Below are positions 52,976 through 64,000 of a stretch of DNA of 64,000 nucleotides, one piece after another. A program made the translations under genes and the position numbers. The notes beneath the pieces are model-generated. The model had not been told where the DNA came from, searched no databases, and saw nothing but the letters and a program-made list of their open reading frames with translations. The DNA is from Metopolophium dirhodum (taxonomy: Eukaryota > Arthropoda > Insecta > Hemiptera > Aphididae). The stretch covers positions 24,924,001 through 24,988,000 of the forward strand of contig NC_083562.1 of NCBI RefSeq assembly GCF_019925205.1. Direction: 5' to 3'. Position 1 is the stretch's first letter; each line of letters begins with the position of its first letter.

Positions 52976-54740
52976 TTAAATTTTGGTATTATCATCGTCA
53001 TTTTTCAGGTAAAACAAGTAGAATGATTGGTCTTTATGAACTCCCCTGGGTATATTGACCACTAGAACTTTTTCATTTTCATTTACTTTCACTCTGACAG
53101 CTTTACCCTTTATTGCTTCCATTTCTGTTAGTTCGATCCTTATTGTATGGTTATCCAACAAACTTCTGATGAATTCTGCAAATGGATTGTTAGTCGACGA
53201 TGATGATATCAGTACATTATAATTCAAATTATTTAACCCCCACGTCCATAGATATTGAAATAGTTGAAACACAATCCATTTTAATGTACGGTTTTTGATA
53301 AAACTCAGTAACATTATATCAATTTGAGTTTTTACAATATTCTTGGGCACTGAAATGACATTTATGAACACATTAAATGGTTTGAGTTTATCAAAACCCC
53401 CAGCACGTTTGGTTCTTTGATGGCTGTACTCAGTTCTTGACCAGTTTTTATTATTGTATGTATATTCATAATTTGTGTTATAACGGCTATAAGAAGAATT
53501 AGATTTCCAATCATTAGATGTACTACTATAGTTATTGTTTGAAGAACCTGCAAAAAATAACATAATTCCAGGTCAATATATTGGATATTTAGAGAATAAT
53601 GACACTAAACAATCTACATCTACATAAACAAACAAGAGATAAATAAATGAAAAGTAAATTTAAATTATTTATTTATTGTTTTTTTTTAATAATTTATACC
53701 TAGTATGTACTTAAATATTTTTAATTGTTCAAAAATTATGTTTTATAAAAATTATATTCGGGGACAGAGTAGCCGAGCGGACTACGGCGTCAGTCCCGAT
53801 GTGAACTATCGCCGGTTCGAGCCTCGACCACGAACGGCTCCTCTCTCTGGGCAGCCAACTGTTTAGAGAGTGAGGCCGCCATTCCCCAACCGGGCATGAC
53901 AGATACATACGGGTGCCTAACTTGAAATTCTGCCAAACCTAAAAACACACGTGTTCAACCAACCGTTCCCCTCCTACAAAACAACAAACCGCTAATGGCC
54001 ATAGTTGCCGGGCTTAAGCTCAATAACAAAAAAAAAAAATTATATTATAAAGCACAAAGATCAAGGACTAAATTAAATTTAAATTTGTCAGATAACTATA
54101 ATGAAAAGTGAATTACGCACAAATATACAAGGATTTAAGTAAGTACCCATATTTTTATTGTAGTTCATCCGACTAGATTCATTGCTCAATACATCATATG
54201 CCTCTTTAATGTCCCTGAACTGTTCAGTAAGTATTCCTTGGTTTTTATCGGGGTGGTGTTTCATTGCCAGTTTGTAATATGCGTCTTTGATTTGCTTTGG
54301 GTTGGCATCTCTTGGAACACCCAATACGTCGTAATAATTTCTTGAAGCTCCTAATGAGGCAGTAATGTTGATACAACGTCTGGGAGCGAAAGATATCGTT
54401 GGCCTTCTCTTTGATACAATGGTTATGTCCATCCACCGACATTTCAGCCAGTATCCATGACCTCGTAGCGTCACCACATTGACAGTAGCAGTGCTCATCA
54501 GCTTTCCGGAAAACATATTTTGGAACACGCATCGTGCAGCCGACAAACCTGTAGTATAAACCTGCGTTAAAACGGGATTTTAGAAAACATTCTCTTGATA
54601 GTCTTATGTGTTACAGACTGTTGGACTGACCGCCTCGTCATCACTACCGAACTGGGGTAGTATATAAGTGAGAGACAAAATATATCAAACGTTAACATAA
54701 TATTATATTTAATATTTACGTACACGGTACACTTACACAT
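52976..54740 (-). CDS. DnaJ/Hsp40 J-domain protein, probably mitochondrial (325 aa)
   Basis: A J-domain co-chaperone for Hsp70. Minus-strand exons: 54740..54737 (ATG T only), 54548..54147, 53547..52976, summing to 978 nt in phase. The GTAAGT donor, the acceptor before GTTTGTCG and the resulting start MCLSAARCVFQNMFSG support the tiny first coding exon; the next in-frame Met is about ten codons on. The first 65 residues are basic and mitochondrial-leader-like. The J domain runs from about 72 to 134 (YYDVLGVPRDANPKQIKDAY, HPD at 100-102, FRDIKEAYDVLSNESSRMNY). There is no CxxCxGxG zinc finger. A Ser/Asn/Tyr-rich linker leads to a C-terminal part with VRVKVNENEKVLVVNIPRG, reminiscent of the DnaJ substrate domain. 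It may be a diverged Tid1/DNAJA3 relative; the exact ortholog is not recognised. Confidence 0.82.
53759..54034 (+). mobile_element. tRNA-derived SINE
   Basis: Head similar to a Leu/Ser tRNA: A-box-like AGTAGCCGAGCGG (53769..53781) and B-box GGTTCGAGCC (53814..53823). Then comes a non-tRNA body and a terminal A run. Flanked by AAAAATTATATT at 53747..53758 and again after the tail at 54035..54046. It lies in the second intron of the J-protein gene, on the opposite strand. Confidence 0.88.
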
Positions 54741-55146
54741 AGTCAATTGAATATCACGAGCAGCCCAAGTCCGCTACGTACGAAAACGTCACCGTAATAG
54801 GTCCGATTAGAAACATTTACAAACAGTTAATAGAACCTAAGGGCCACGGCGAATCACGACGGTCGTCCAATATTCACGAATACTTTTCAAACATTTTAGC
54901 ATCAAATAACAACGTTTCACAATATCTATTATATTGTCCCTCAGGAAAAATATATTTAAAGATTTGTCCCGTGTCCGCTGTCGGTTTTGAGTTTTGATCA
55001 CGATTCGTGGTTTCGAATTTTTGATACTGCACTGTTATCATTTTTCAAGTAGATACCACATCGGAACAATTATAGATATAAGCGGAACAGCTGATGATAA
55101 AATAAATAAACTTAATAAACAGCAAAACGTAGTAAAAATAACAAAA

Positions 55147-57690
55147 GCTGGTAAGTGGATGTCGCTCTGCTGTACGGTAGGTTACAAGTGGGTCAATGTA
55201 TCATAGATTGTATTAAATTTGAATTCAAATATTCAATGATAATATAATATCATTGTATAAGAAAAACGATTCTGAGCGGAGACGGGTTATCAGTCTGGAT
55301 TTTTTAAATTTTTATTATTTATTATTTATTATAGACTTTAAGTTGAATTAAATATTATATTATAATTTTTTATTCATTGAAATCAAAGTACTCCTTCTGG
55401 AAGAAATGTTGTATATAGGATATAACCAAAAAAATAAAATAAATAAGCACCGTATTAAAACCACTAGCTTCGCTAGCTCGCTTCGCTCAGAATCTAAAAC
55501 TGTTGCGAAAATACCTATAATAAATATTAAAGAATATGTGTATTGATCAAAATATGATCCTGATGGGAACTAGGAAGCAAATTCTATAGTTGATCCATTC
55601 AATTGGGGAAAAGAGTGAAGAATAGAATGAGGAGACCTTAGTAGTTAGTACCATAGAACTCCGATATAACTATATAAGTGTTTGTTTTAAAAATGTAGGT
55701 GTGAATTGTAATACGAATTAGGAATCAAAGTTGGCGTAGAATATTGCTTAAGTTGAGTCATTGAACATTGTTTATCGTGGATGTGAGATACCCGGCGTGT
55801 AACTGGCCGTCTAGGTGTAAGCCTAGATAACGGATATGGACATCCTAAAAAGGTGGGAGTGGTCAGTGGTATGTTGGTTAGAGTGATTGCAGTGATTGGT
55901 GGGGTAATTTGAGAAAATAGGGGGAGGATTTAGAGGCTGAGCCCCCTCAAAAAATTCGAATTGTGGAATAAAAATCCCTGAAAAAAAATTCCCAGACTAT
56001 ATAATATTACTCACAACCACATGCAAATGGTTGAACAAATATTTTTTAAACGTTAAGAGGACGCTTCACCCGCATGTGTTGACCCATCTTACAAATGTAG
56101 GTACAACAGCAAAAACTATTTTGCCCGGGAAAGAACCGAGAAGGCTACAATCATAACTAAGGTCTAAGAAACAAGATATTGACCACATAAAAAGGAGAAC
56201 TTTGGTTGTGCAACGTTGTTTTTATTTTTTAGGTTATGACTTTATGAGCGAAGCGATGAATGTATTGATTTTACAATGATGTGTGTTTTTTTTTATTTTT
56301 TTATTTTTGTGTCTGTCATCACCTTTTAGGACAGTAAAAGTGCTTGAATTTTCTTCAACAGTAACAGTTACTTTTCTGATAGGAAAGTGAATCTAGTTGG
56401 TACTTTGGGGGGTCAAAAGTAAAAATTTCCCAGTAGTTTTCAAAAGCGACGTGAAAAACAAAAGAAAAATTAAGGAAAAACCGGAATTTATACGCAAAAT
56501 CTGTTTTTGAGAAAATCGATTTTGATTTTTGGTGTAACTCTAAAACAAATGACCGTAGGGACATGACATTTTGACTGAATGTTTATATTAGCATTTTCTA
56601 TACACCATAAAATGTTGAAAATATTTTGACTCTTTTTGAGCTGTTTACGGACATTGTCAGTTTTCAATTTTTTTAGTTTTTTTTTCTATAAATATCAATA
56701 ATATTTTATTTGTTGGGTAAAAAAGCGTGAAATTTTAATATAAGGCTCCTGATATATTGTTCTAATAGCAGTTGAAAATTATTAAAAATACATAGGCACA
56801 ATTTTTTAGTCACAGTTTTTATTTATAAGCATTTAAAGTTCAAATTTTGACAAAATACGGAAAAATCACGAAAATTAGCAAATTATTTTGAGTTGAGAAT
56901 TCATAAAAATTTTCTTTTTAAATCTAAGATTTGAAAATGTAATATATGATTACTCATAAGTTTGTCTACCTTTATCAAAAAATAAATGTCTACAAGAACG
57001 TCAAATTAAATTTTTATGAGCGTTTGAAATTCATATTTTTACAATATTTCATATTCACACGATTTCTCATGTAACGATTTTGCTATTTAAAAGCGAATTA
57101 CTGTAGATACATGAAAATTTCACTGAATGTTTATATTAGCATTTTCTATACACCATAAAATTTTGAAAATATTTTGAGCTGTTTACGGACATTGTCAGTT
57201 TTCAATTTTTTTAGTTTTTTTTTTTCTATAAATATCAATAAAATTTTATTTGTTGGGTAAAAAAGCGTAAAATTTAATATAAGGCTCCTGATATATCATT
57301 CTAATAGCAGTTGAAAAATATTAAAAATACATTGGCACAATATTGTTTTATAAGCATTTAAAGTTCAAATTTTGACAACATTTATCAAATTATAATTTAT
57401 TAATTATTTTGTAGTTAAAAATGTATAAAATGTTTAACTTTTATGGCTAAGGATTGAAAATTTAAAACAAGGTTAAACGTAAATAGGTTATATATAAATT
57501 ACTTTATTCACAATAATATCATCAAATATACTAGGTAATATCATAGGCTGACTGACCGTTTTCGCTCAGAATCGTTTTTCTTATACAATGATATTATATC
57601 ATTGAATTCAAATTTAACACCATCCATTACAGTGACCCATTTGTAACCTACTATACAGCAGAGCGACATCCACTTATCCACCTTTTTAAT
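55147..57690. repeat. Inverted repeat pair A (arms about 140 bp)
   Basis: Left arm 55147..55290 (GTGGATGTCGCTCTGCTGTA ... AAAACGATTCTGAGCGGAG) and right arm 57560..57690 are reverse complements. The left arm is also the start of a complete short repeat copy ending at about 55496 (CTTCGCTCAGAATCTAAAA). Confidence 0.75.
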
Positions 57691-57897
57691 ATCACTTATG
57701 TGAAAAAAAAGTTCTTACTGTTTCAAAAACCATTATTGTTTGTGTTTTTCAAACTTAAAAAACTTTTTTCATTATTATGATATCAAAAAATAAAAACAAC
57801 GTAGCAAAGCCAAAAATCTCCTTTTTATGAGGTGAAAATATCGTTTCTTAGTTATGATTGTAGCCTTCTCGGTTCTTTCCCGCGCAATACAGTTTTT
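56121..57897. repeat. Inverted repeat pair B, interleaved with pair A
   Basis: Left arm 56121..56245 (GGGAAAGAACCGAGAAGGCT, ATCATAACTAAG, CATAAAAAGGAGA) and right arm about 57770..57897 are reverse complements. Between them two direct copies (56574..56862 and 57123..57380) share TGAATGTTTATATTAGCATT and TAAGGCTCCTGATATAT. The arms of A and B alternate (A, B, A', B'). Confidence 0.72.
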
Positions 57898-59671
57898 TGT
57901 GGAAAAGTATATCCAGGTGAAAATGTGATATATATAACCCATCAACTAAGTAATCCAAAAATAAATCTAATTTTCCATCTCAACTGGTTTATTGATTCCT
58001 ATTAGATCAGAAGTAAAAAATCACCTACCTACTTCATCTGCTGTTAAAAATGTCAGTTCAAATATGTACTTTAAAAATCACCAATTTCAGAATTATCATT
58101 TCTATAAAAAAAGGACAACTTTAGATCTTGAATTTTACGCCACCATGGCGCCATGATTGTCTTAAGTAAAAATGAAATCTTCTTAAATCTATTTCTGGCT
58201 TAACTGCATAAATACGGTAGAATATGTTTAGCCTTTTCAATATCTGCATGAATGGTTTGCGGTGTTAATTGTAACAGGAGCTTGCAGCACACTCTCTCTT
58301 TATTCAAATTTCAAACCAAGTGGTTGTCGATATTTATACCTAATTCTCTCGATATAAATAAAGTTTTTACACTTAATTTTTTTCTTTAACCTTTGAATTG
58401 CTAGAATATCTAATTATGACCCATTTGTTCATAAAGTGTATCTACTCTTTTTATGACTATATTATTTATGTATTAATATTATTGCAAGCCATAGGTTAAT
58501 GCATTCATTAATATATTATTAATTTATAAAAATGTGTTGTAAACAAAACATTCCATTTTTTGTTCGAATATTATTAAAATTTACTAACAAAAATACAAGA
58601 CTATATTAGGGCTGTTGTTTCACTAACAATGGATGTATAATATTTCCTAAATCCGACCCCTTCAAACTAGTTCACCTTCGACAGCGTTAACTTCTAATTT
58701 TTATCAAACATATAATCTAAAACAAGCAAAAAAAAAATTTCGGGGCGTGGGGGCACGTGTCCACCCCCTGGCTACAGCACTGTGCTCGACGCTCGTACTC
58801 TATCCTACATTCATATTATATTACTATATCATTGCATTCAAATTTAACACAATCCGTTACAGTGACCCACTTATAAACAACTGTACAGGCGTACAGCAGA
58901 GTGACACCACACTGTCCACCTTATTTTTAAAATTTATTTTTGTATGAAATTGTTTGTTTTGAATGTTTAATGTTACACATTAGAAATAAATTTCAAATGG
59001 GTTATGTGCCGAAAAAATGTAGAAATGTTTACTTAACCACACTCAACCATTGGTGTGTTAAGATCAGCGATTTACATATAACATCTAAATTTGAGGCCAG
59101 GTATATAAATACTAAAACCAGATAGGAAATTTGGTTTTTAAATAAAATAATTTACAAATTTTTTTTGACTTCTGTAGAAATCCTGGGTTAATTCCCAGAA
59201 ATTTTTTAGAGTTTTTAGGTCATAACTCATAAGTGCATTTAACTCTGAGCCTAATATGTCATAACATATTATTCACACTCGCTAAAGGTTCGTACAATTA
59301 AAATTCAATTTAAATATGTTAAGAACGATGAAAAAAATTTAAACAGTACATTAAAAGAAAAATATAGTTAGGGCCCAGGTGCAACCGCATACCCTCTGGG
59401 TTAAGTCACTGGTTAGTATCATGATTCATGAATATTTTTTTGTCATTATCGTGAGAACCAACATACAATTTAGATAATATTATTTTATTAATAGTAGAAA
59501 TGTTACCATTTCTAAGAAATTTTGTAAATAATCTCATAATAAACTATAATAATATAATACATTTTTGGTTCCATATAAAAATTAATTTGAACACATATGG
59601 ATAAACCTTAATAAAGTTTAGACAAAATTACAAAAAATATAATTTAAATAGGTATACATTTTACATGAAGC

Positions 59672-62195
59672 TCAACATTTTTGAACCACTTTTGTTAAGA
59701 AATCAGTTTTATTCAGTCCATTAACATCCAACAATGATACTCCCATTTGATTTTCAATTGGATCAGGTTGTGCTATATACCTTAGCCAACGTTTAGACAT
59801 TTGTGCAGCTTCATCTACCGTTAAGTTGCAAACGTTGTCAGTTAGATACGCCTGTATCCACTTTGGCAGTTTACTTCTTTTATCATGTCTGGCAAATCTT
59901 TTATCTGCAAACACCATGATGCCATAGTCCATTTTACCACGGATTGCACGTCCCACACACTGGGCAGTGTGTCTCATCGCATCAAAAGTTAAGAAATCAC
60001 CTTCTGATATTTGGTATTGACTGCATAAATATTCCATGCGAGCTTTTAATATACGACATTGAGTATAAACATATGGCATACCCAAAACAATTACTGCTCG
60101 ACCATAATGATGATCAAAATCCATACCTTCAGATACTTTACCTGTAAACAAAGACAATGTGTATTAATAACAAATGTATAAAATAAAATACAAAGGAATA
60201 ATTAATTTAAATAATGAATATTGTAATGGGGGATATATTATATGTTTCAATAACAAATGAAAAAATGTACTTATTTTTTATACAAATAAAAGGGATAAGT
60301 AGTTGATATTCAGTAGAATGTTATAAGATTTAAAATATAATTTTTTACAATATTTCATTATTAATTATAATATGTGTATACAAAAATAACAAACCTCTTG
60401 CAACAGACAACAACAAGGCTCCTTTCCCACGTTCTATGGCTTCTGCATAACATTTTATTGCATGGTTGGTGACAACAATATTTTGTGTCTCGATAAATAT
60501 CAATTTATAATCTAAAATCTTTTCAATTAATCCTTGATCATACCAGGCAGCTACCACAGATTTCATATATAAATATGATGGGAAAAAACAAACGACACCA
60601 TCGGGTACCACTTTTACCATTTCCAATAACAAATGTCCATAGTTACGTGCAACAGAAGAGTCTTCTCTTGATTCCCACTTGGACGTCAGTGCTACTTGGT
60701 CATTACCTCGACCGACCACCATAGGCAAAAAACACTGTCTGGACAATGTCATGGTTAAGGATGTCATTATAACTGGATTAATGTTCAAAATCTTGGGGTA
60801 CATATCTAATGGCGATAACGTTCCTGACGTTATAAGAACGGTATTGAAATAGTCTAAAATTGGTTTGATGGCAATCGAGGCATCTAAGCAGCTAAAATGC
60901 ATTACGCAGCTGTCTGTTGAAGACCTTTCATCAAACGGTTCTATAATTATCATAAATCCTTTCATGTACGTCGATACTAGGGTGGCAAATTGAGCAACTG
61001 TGATAAGGGGAGAAAAATCTGTGATTTCAGATATTTCTAGTGTCCTTAGCAATGACGATAACCGTTCAGTACAAAACCTTAGTGGTTTCCTATTTATACA
61101 TACTTTCTGGTATACATCTTTAATGAACATTATAGGAGTTTCTTGTACTACAGTGGTGGAGTTCATTCTGAGTTTCAGGTACATAATGAATCTTTTCATA
61201 AAACCAATATAGTGTTCAGCACTTCTGATGCTCCCCGGTAGTTCGGTAATTTTTAATACCTGATCAGGTACAATTGGATTAGCTAGGGCAGCATTTGCTT
61301 CGCGGTTTCTGTAAATTTCTCTCAAGCCATCGACCATTTTCCTGTACTCTTCCTTCAACCTTTGTGAGTCCCTCTCTTTCATGGACGTGATCTCAGTGTC
61401 CAGTTTATTGAGTCCTTCCATAGCTTTATCCAGATTGTTGCTCGTGATGTGAGAACTCAACGAGTCTATACAGACATTGTCAATATTGTGCGCCTCATCG
61501 AACACTACTATGGTGTTCTTGTTGAAGTCTTTGGAAACTATGCCTGCAATTTTCGGGTCCAAGAGGTAATGGTAGCTGTATATGACGACATTGGCGTGTA
61601 TAAGCGTTTGTCTGGCCACAAAGTAAGGGCATATGCCTTGTTTTACACCAAGCTCTTTCAGGTCCTCTATGTTGTAGATGTTTGGAGGCAGAATTGTGTC
61701 TCTGCCCAGAGAATCGAGTTTCTCGTAGAACTCACACACGTTGACGGTCTCGCCATCGGCGTGGCGGGCGCGCACGAACGGCGCCGTCAGAGCGTGACAG
61801 CGAGCGTCCACCACGCGTCCGTTATGTTCGCCGGCGATCGATGGGTTGACGCACAGGTTTTTGCGGGACGATAGCACTACGCCAAGCACGCTGGCGTCGT
61901 ATTTGTTCGACTTGTAGTAGTCGCACAATACGCGCAATTCTTCGGCGGCCTTTTCAATCTCGGACAGCGTTCGGGTGCTGTATAACAGCTTTGCGAGTTT
62001 TGCCGGATACTTGATCATGTAAGCGACGATCAGCGACAGTATGGTGATGGTCTTACCAGTGCCCGACGGCATTTCCAGCAGGCAATGTCCCTTGGCGTCA
62101 ATCGCCTTTTTCAGTTCCACCATGTACGCGTACTGTTCGGGGTATATGTACTCGTACGGGAACAACACTTCCAGCTCGTCGATGAAGAACTTCAT
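59672..62195 (-). CDS. ERCC2: TFIIH basal transcription factor helicase XPD (ERCC2, 756 aa)
   Basis: The 5'-3' superfamily 2 iron-sulfur helicase of TFIIH, used in nucleotide excision repair and transcription initiation, with the CAK-anchoring role. Two minus-strand exons: 62195..60395 and 60141..59672, joined in phase 1 at SVARG|KVSEG (2271 nt; 756 aa against 760 in human). Walker A is EMPSGTGKT with Lys48. The four cluster cysteines are present in RKNLC, DARC, NVCEF and GICPYF. The DEAH box is VFDEAHNIDNVC. Later motifs: ITSGTLSPLDMYPKIL, PMVVGRGNDQVA, TFDAMRHTAQCVGRAIRGK, VFADKRFAR. The start ATG matches the family N-terminus (FPYEYIYPEQ). The 5' half of exon 1 is much richer in G+C than the surroundings. 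The identification is certain. Confidence 0.97.
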
Positions 62196-64000
62196 TTTCG
62201 TTTAGTGAGGTGTTCTGTGTCCACGTTAAATCTTAACAGAGTCACGGTAACATTGATTGGCTGTTAATTTTTTTTTTTTAAATCAAATGTTTGAATTTAA
62301 CGCACATTTTAGTAATAGGTATTTACTATTATACTCGAGTGTCGACTCTCGAGATTGTTTTTATTTTGTTATCGGTATTAGGTCGTGATAACATCCTTAT
62401 CAAAGCCGACGCGGGACAACAGTAGTGTAGCTGCTAGTGTTGATTAACGACATTACGCATAAAATGTATTACTCCGAAATACAATAAAATAATAAATTAT
62501 AATATCATAGTGGTTCTACGACCGTTTCGTGCTTTTCGAGACGTTGTTGTATTTTGGTGATGATAGATCTTTAGAGCTATTAAAGCCGGGGCCCCCTGGT
62601 CAGGTTCAAGTTGAGGGGGCATAACATTCAACATTGTGTTATATACTATTCAAAAATTTTTTTTTGTATCATCGTTCTTAACTCAATGAAATACGTATGT
62701 TTCAAAAAAAAAAAAAATACTGGGTAGCCAAAGTGAAATTGTTCCAAAATTGTATGTAGATCATAGAGCCGTTAGTGAAAATAATTCCGAAGAATTAAAA
62801 AATATTTTACCAACAGGCAATAAAATATGCAGACTGATTTTTACCGCACCACTGCACCAGCTATAGTAGCCAGTAGGTAGTATATAGGTACTGCATCAAA
62901 CGAATTTATGAAGAATTGTTAACGTTCTTCTATGGGAGCAGAAAGTTTATAAAATGTAACGTTATAAAATTAAAAATTGTAACAAAGATTTAACTGATGC
63001 AATTGATATTTATCTTATGGTGAAACATTGGGCTCTTCTAAGACAAAAAAAGACACTAATATTATAAAAGAAAAATGTGCTTTTTAATAAACACTGTGAT
63101 CTATAGATTCAGCACACTTACATTAACTTATTTAGTAACTTATTCAACCTAATTGCGTATTTGCGTGTATCAATAATTCATTGGACGGTATACTCTGCAA
63201 TGAATAACGATACAAATATCCGGTTTATACATGAGATGAACAAGTTAGATGTAGGTATTTATTAAAAATATGACGTGAAGTATGTAAATTACGTGAGTCA
63301 TTGAGTATGTTGAAATAATATATTTGTTGGCAAATTATAGTGAATACACCCCCCTGCCCGAAAAAAAAATGAATAGCGCTGACTTTGTCGGCATTATATA
63401 ACATATAGGGAAAAAATCGAACAATCTTAAGTGGGGACTACGAAATTGGCTGATAGTGAAGGAGATGCGCCGACTGAACGATTATACAGGTGGTATAATA
63501 TGATCCGATCATAGGTTGTTATACGAACTATTCAATAGTAATTAATAACTAATCAATAACTATTGACCATCATATAATATAACAAATTAGTGATATTGAT
63601 TATACACTTACCGATTACAGCGAATGTCTTAAAATATGTTGAATATAGCTGATTCACGATGAACTATCATTTATTAAATGTATATAGTTGCCAGTGATTG
63701 CAGAAAGTAAGATAGTTATTATGATTGGATATAATTTAAGACGGGCGTCGTCCATTACCGCACAAATGTGCAAAATATGTATAGGACAACACCGCACACA
63801 GATCTTAAAATACTATATATCCCATTACCGCAAACAAATTTGGTCGCATATTTTTCACATGCTGACAAAAAATGCCATAACTCGAAATTTGGTCATGGAT
63901 AATTTCATTGAAACTGTTTTAACACTTTTATACGCATAAGAATTGATCTTTCACTGGTACATATAACTTGAAAACTCTTTCGATAGCAGGCAACAGGCAT
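62196..64000. other. XPD upstream region and right flank, no gene recognised
   Basis: The stretch 62196..62450 should contain the XPD promoter. The rest is AT-rich and repeat-like. ATTACCGCA motifs recur at 63754 and 63822, and at about 62842 in the form TTTTACCGCACCACTGCACC. The ORF at 63688..63939 overlaps these motifs and has no domain. Confidence 0.45.

Larger units (their letters stand above)
54741..59671. other. Repeat-dominated intergenic region
   Basis: No coding exon recognised. From left: the J-protein 5' region (to about 55000), then two interleaved pairs of inverted repeats with internal direct repeats (55147..57897), then further fragments including a transposon end near 58740..58790 (CAGTGCTGTAGCCAGGGGG on the minus strand) and another GATTCTGAG-type fragment (58830..58925). 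The region 59400..59671 is the 3' flank of XPD. Confidence 0.55.

Noticed and set aside
53759..53835. Possible tRNA gene (A and B boxes)
   Set aside because: No acceptor stem closes around it, and it continues into a body with an A tail and target duplication: a tRNA-derived SINE.
61449..61874. 141-codon plus-strand ORF
   Set aside because: Antisense to the GC-rich part of XPD exon 1.
63688..63939. 83-codon ORF at the right edge
   Set aside because: No ATG start, no domain, and it overlaps repeated ATTACCGCA motifs found elsewhere in the flank.

Overview
The window looks like nuclear DNA of a hemipteran insect, most probably an aphid. It is strongly AT-rich, its genes are broken by many short GT-AG introns, the encoded proteins are plainly metazoan, and the intergenic DNA is full of short non-autonomous DNA transposons. 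One recurring repeat, with ends reading like GATTCTGAGCGGAG, is one I associate with aphid genomes; that association is from memory. There is no bacterial, phage or CRISPR content.

Layout, left to right. (1) 0-6.2 kb: two tandem minus-strand paralogs of the epimerase-family protein SDR39U1. The left one is cut by the window edge. Between them, on the plus strand, is the 25-residue ribosomal protein gene RpL41. (2) 8.0-15.4 kb: the kinase SNRK on the minus strand, with a hAT-type and a piggyBac-type insertion in its introns. (3) 15.7-21.3 kb: a repeat-rich gap without genes. (4) 21.4-26.2 kb: a p68/Rm62-type (DDX5/DDX17) DEAD-box RNA helicase on the minus strand. One intron carries four tandem C/D-box snoRNA-like units, another carries a candidate poison exon, and the start codon is split by intron 1. 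(5) 26.2-30 kb: repeats. (6) 30.1-31.9 kb: VPS33B (minus), head to head with (7) 32.7-39.9 kb: an M3-family oligopeptidase A-like gene (plus) whose zinc-binding and catalytic residues are lost. (8) 40.3-48.6 kb: the axonemal DRC11/IQCA1 AAA protein (plus). (9) 49.9-51.3 kb: APC13 and ZFAND1, apparently on one transcript, with only 10 nt between the first stop and the second start. (10) 53.0-54.7 kb: a mitochondrial-type J-protein (minus). (11) 54.8-59.6 kb: interleaved inverted repeats. (12) 59.7-62.2 kb: ERCC2/XPD, the TFIIH helicase (minus), then 1.8 kb without a recognised gene.

Exon models were built by hand from splice consensus, reading phase and family similarity. Every complete model closes in frame: SDR39U1-B 325 aa, SNRK 728, p68 helicase 516, VPS33B 569, M3-like 725, DRC11 810, APC13 77, ZFAND1 284, J-protein 325, XPD 756. 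The genes are mostly unrelated housekeeping functions rather than a pathway. The most interesting items are the APC13-ZFAND1 dicistron, the intact but catalytically dead M3 peptidase, the four equal-length snoRNA units and candidate poison exon inside the helicase gene, and a family of miniature palindromic transposons (28-256 bp) with 8-bp target duplications.
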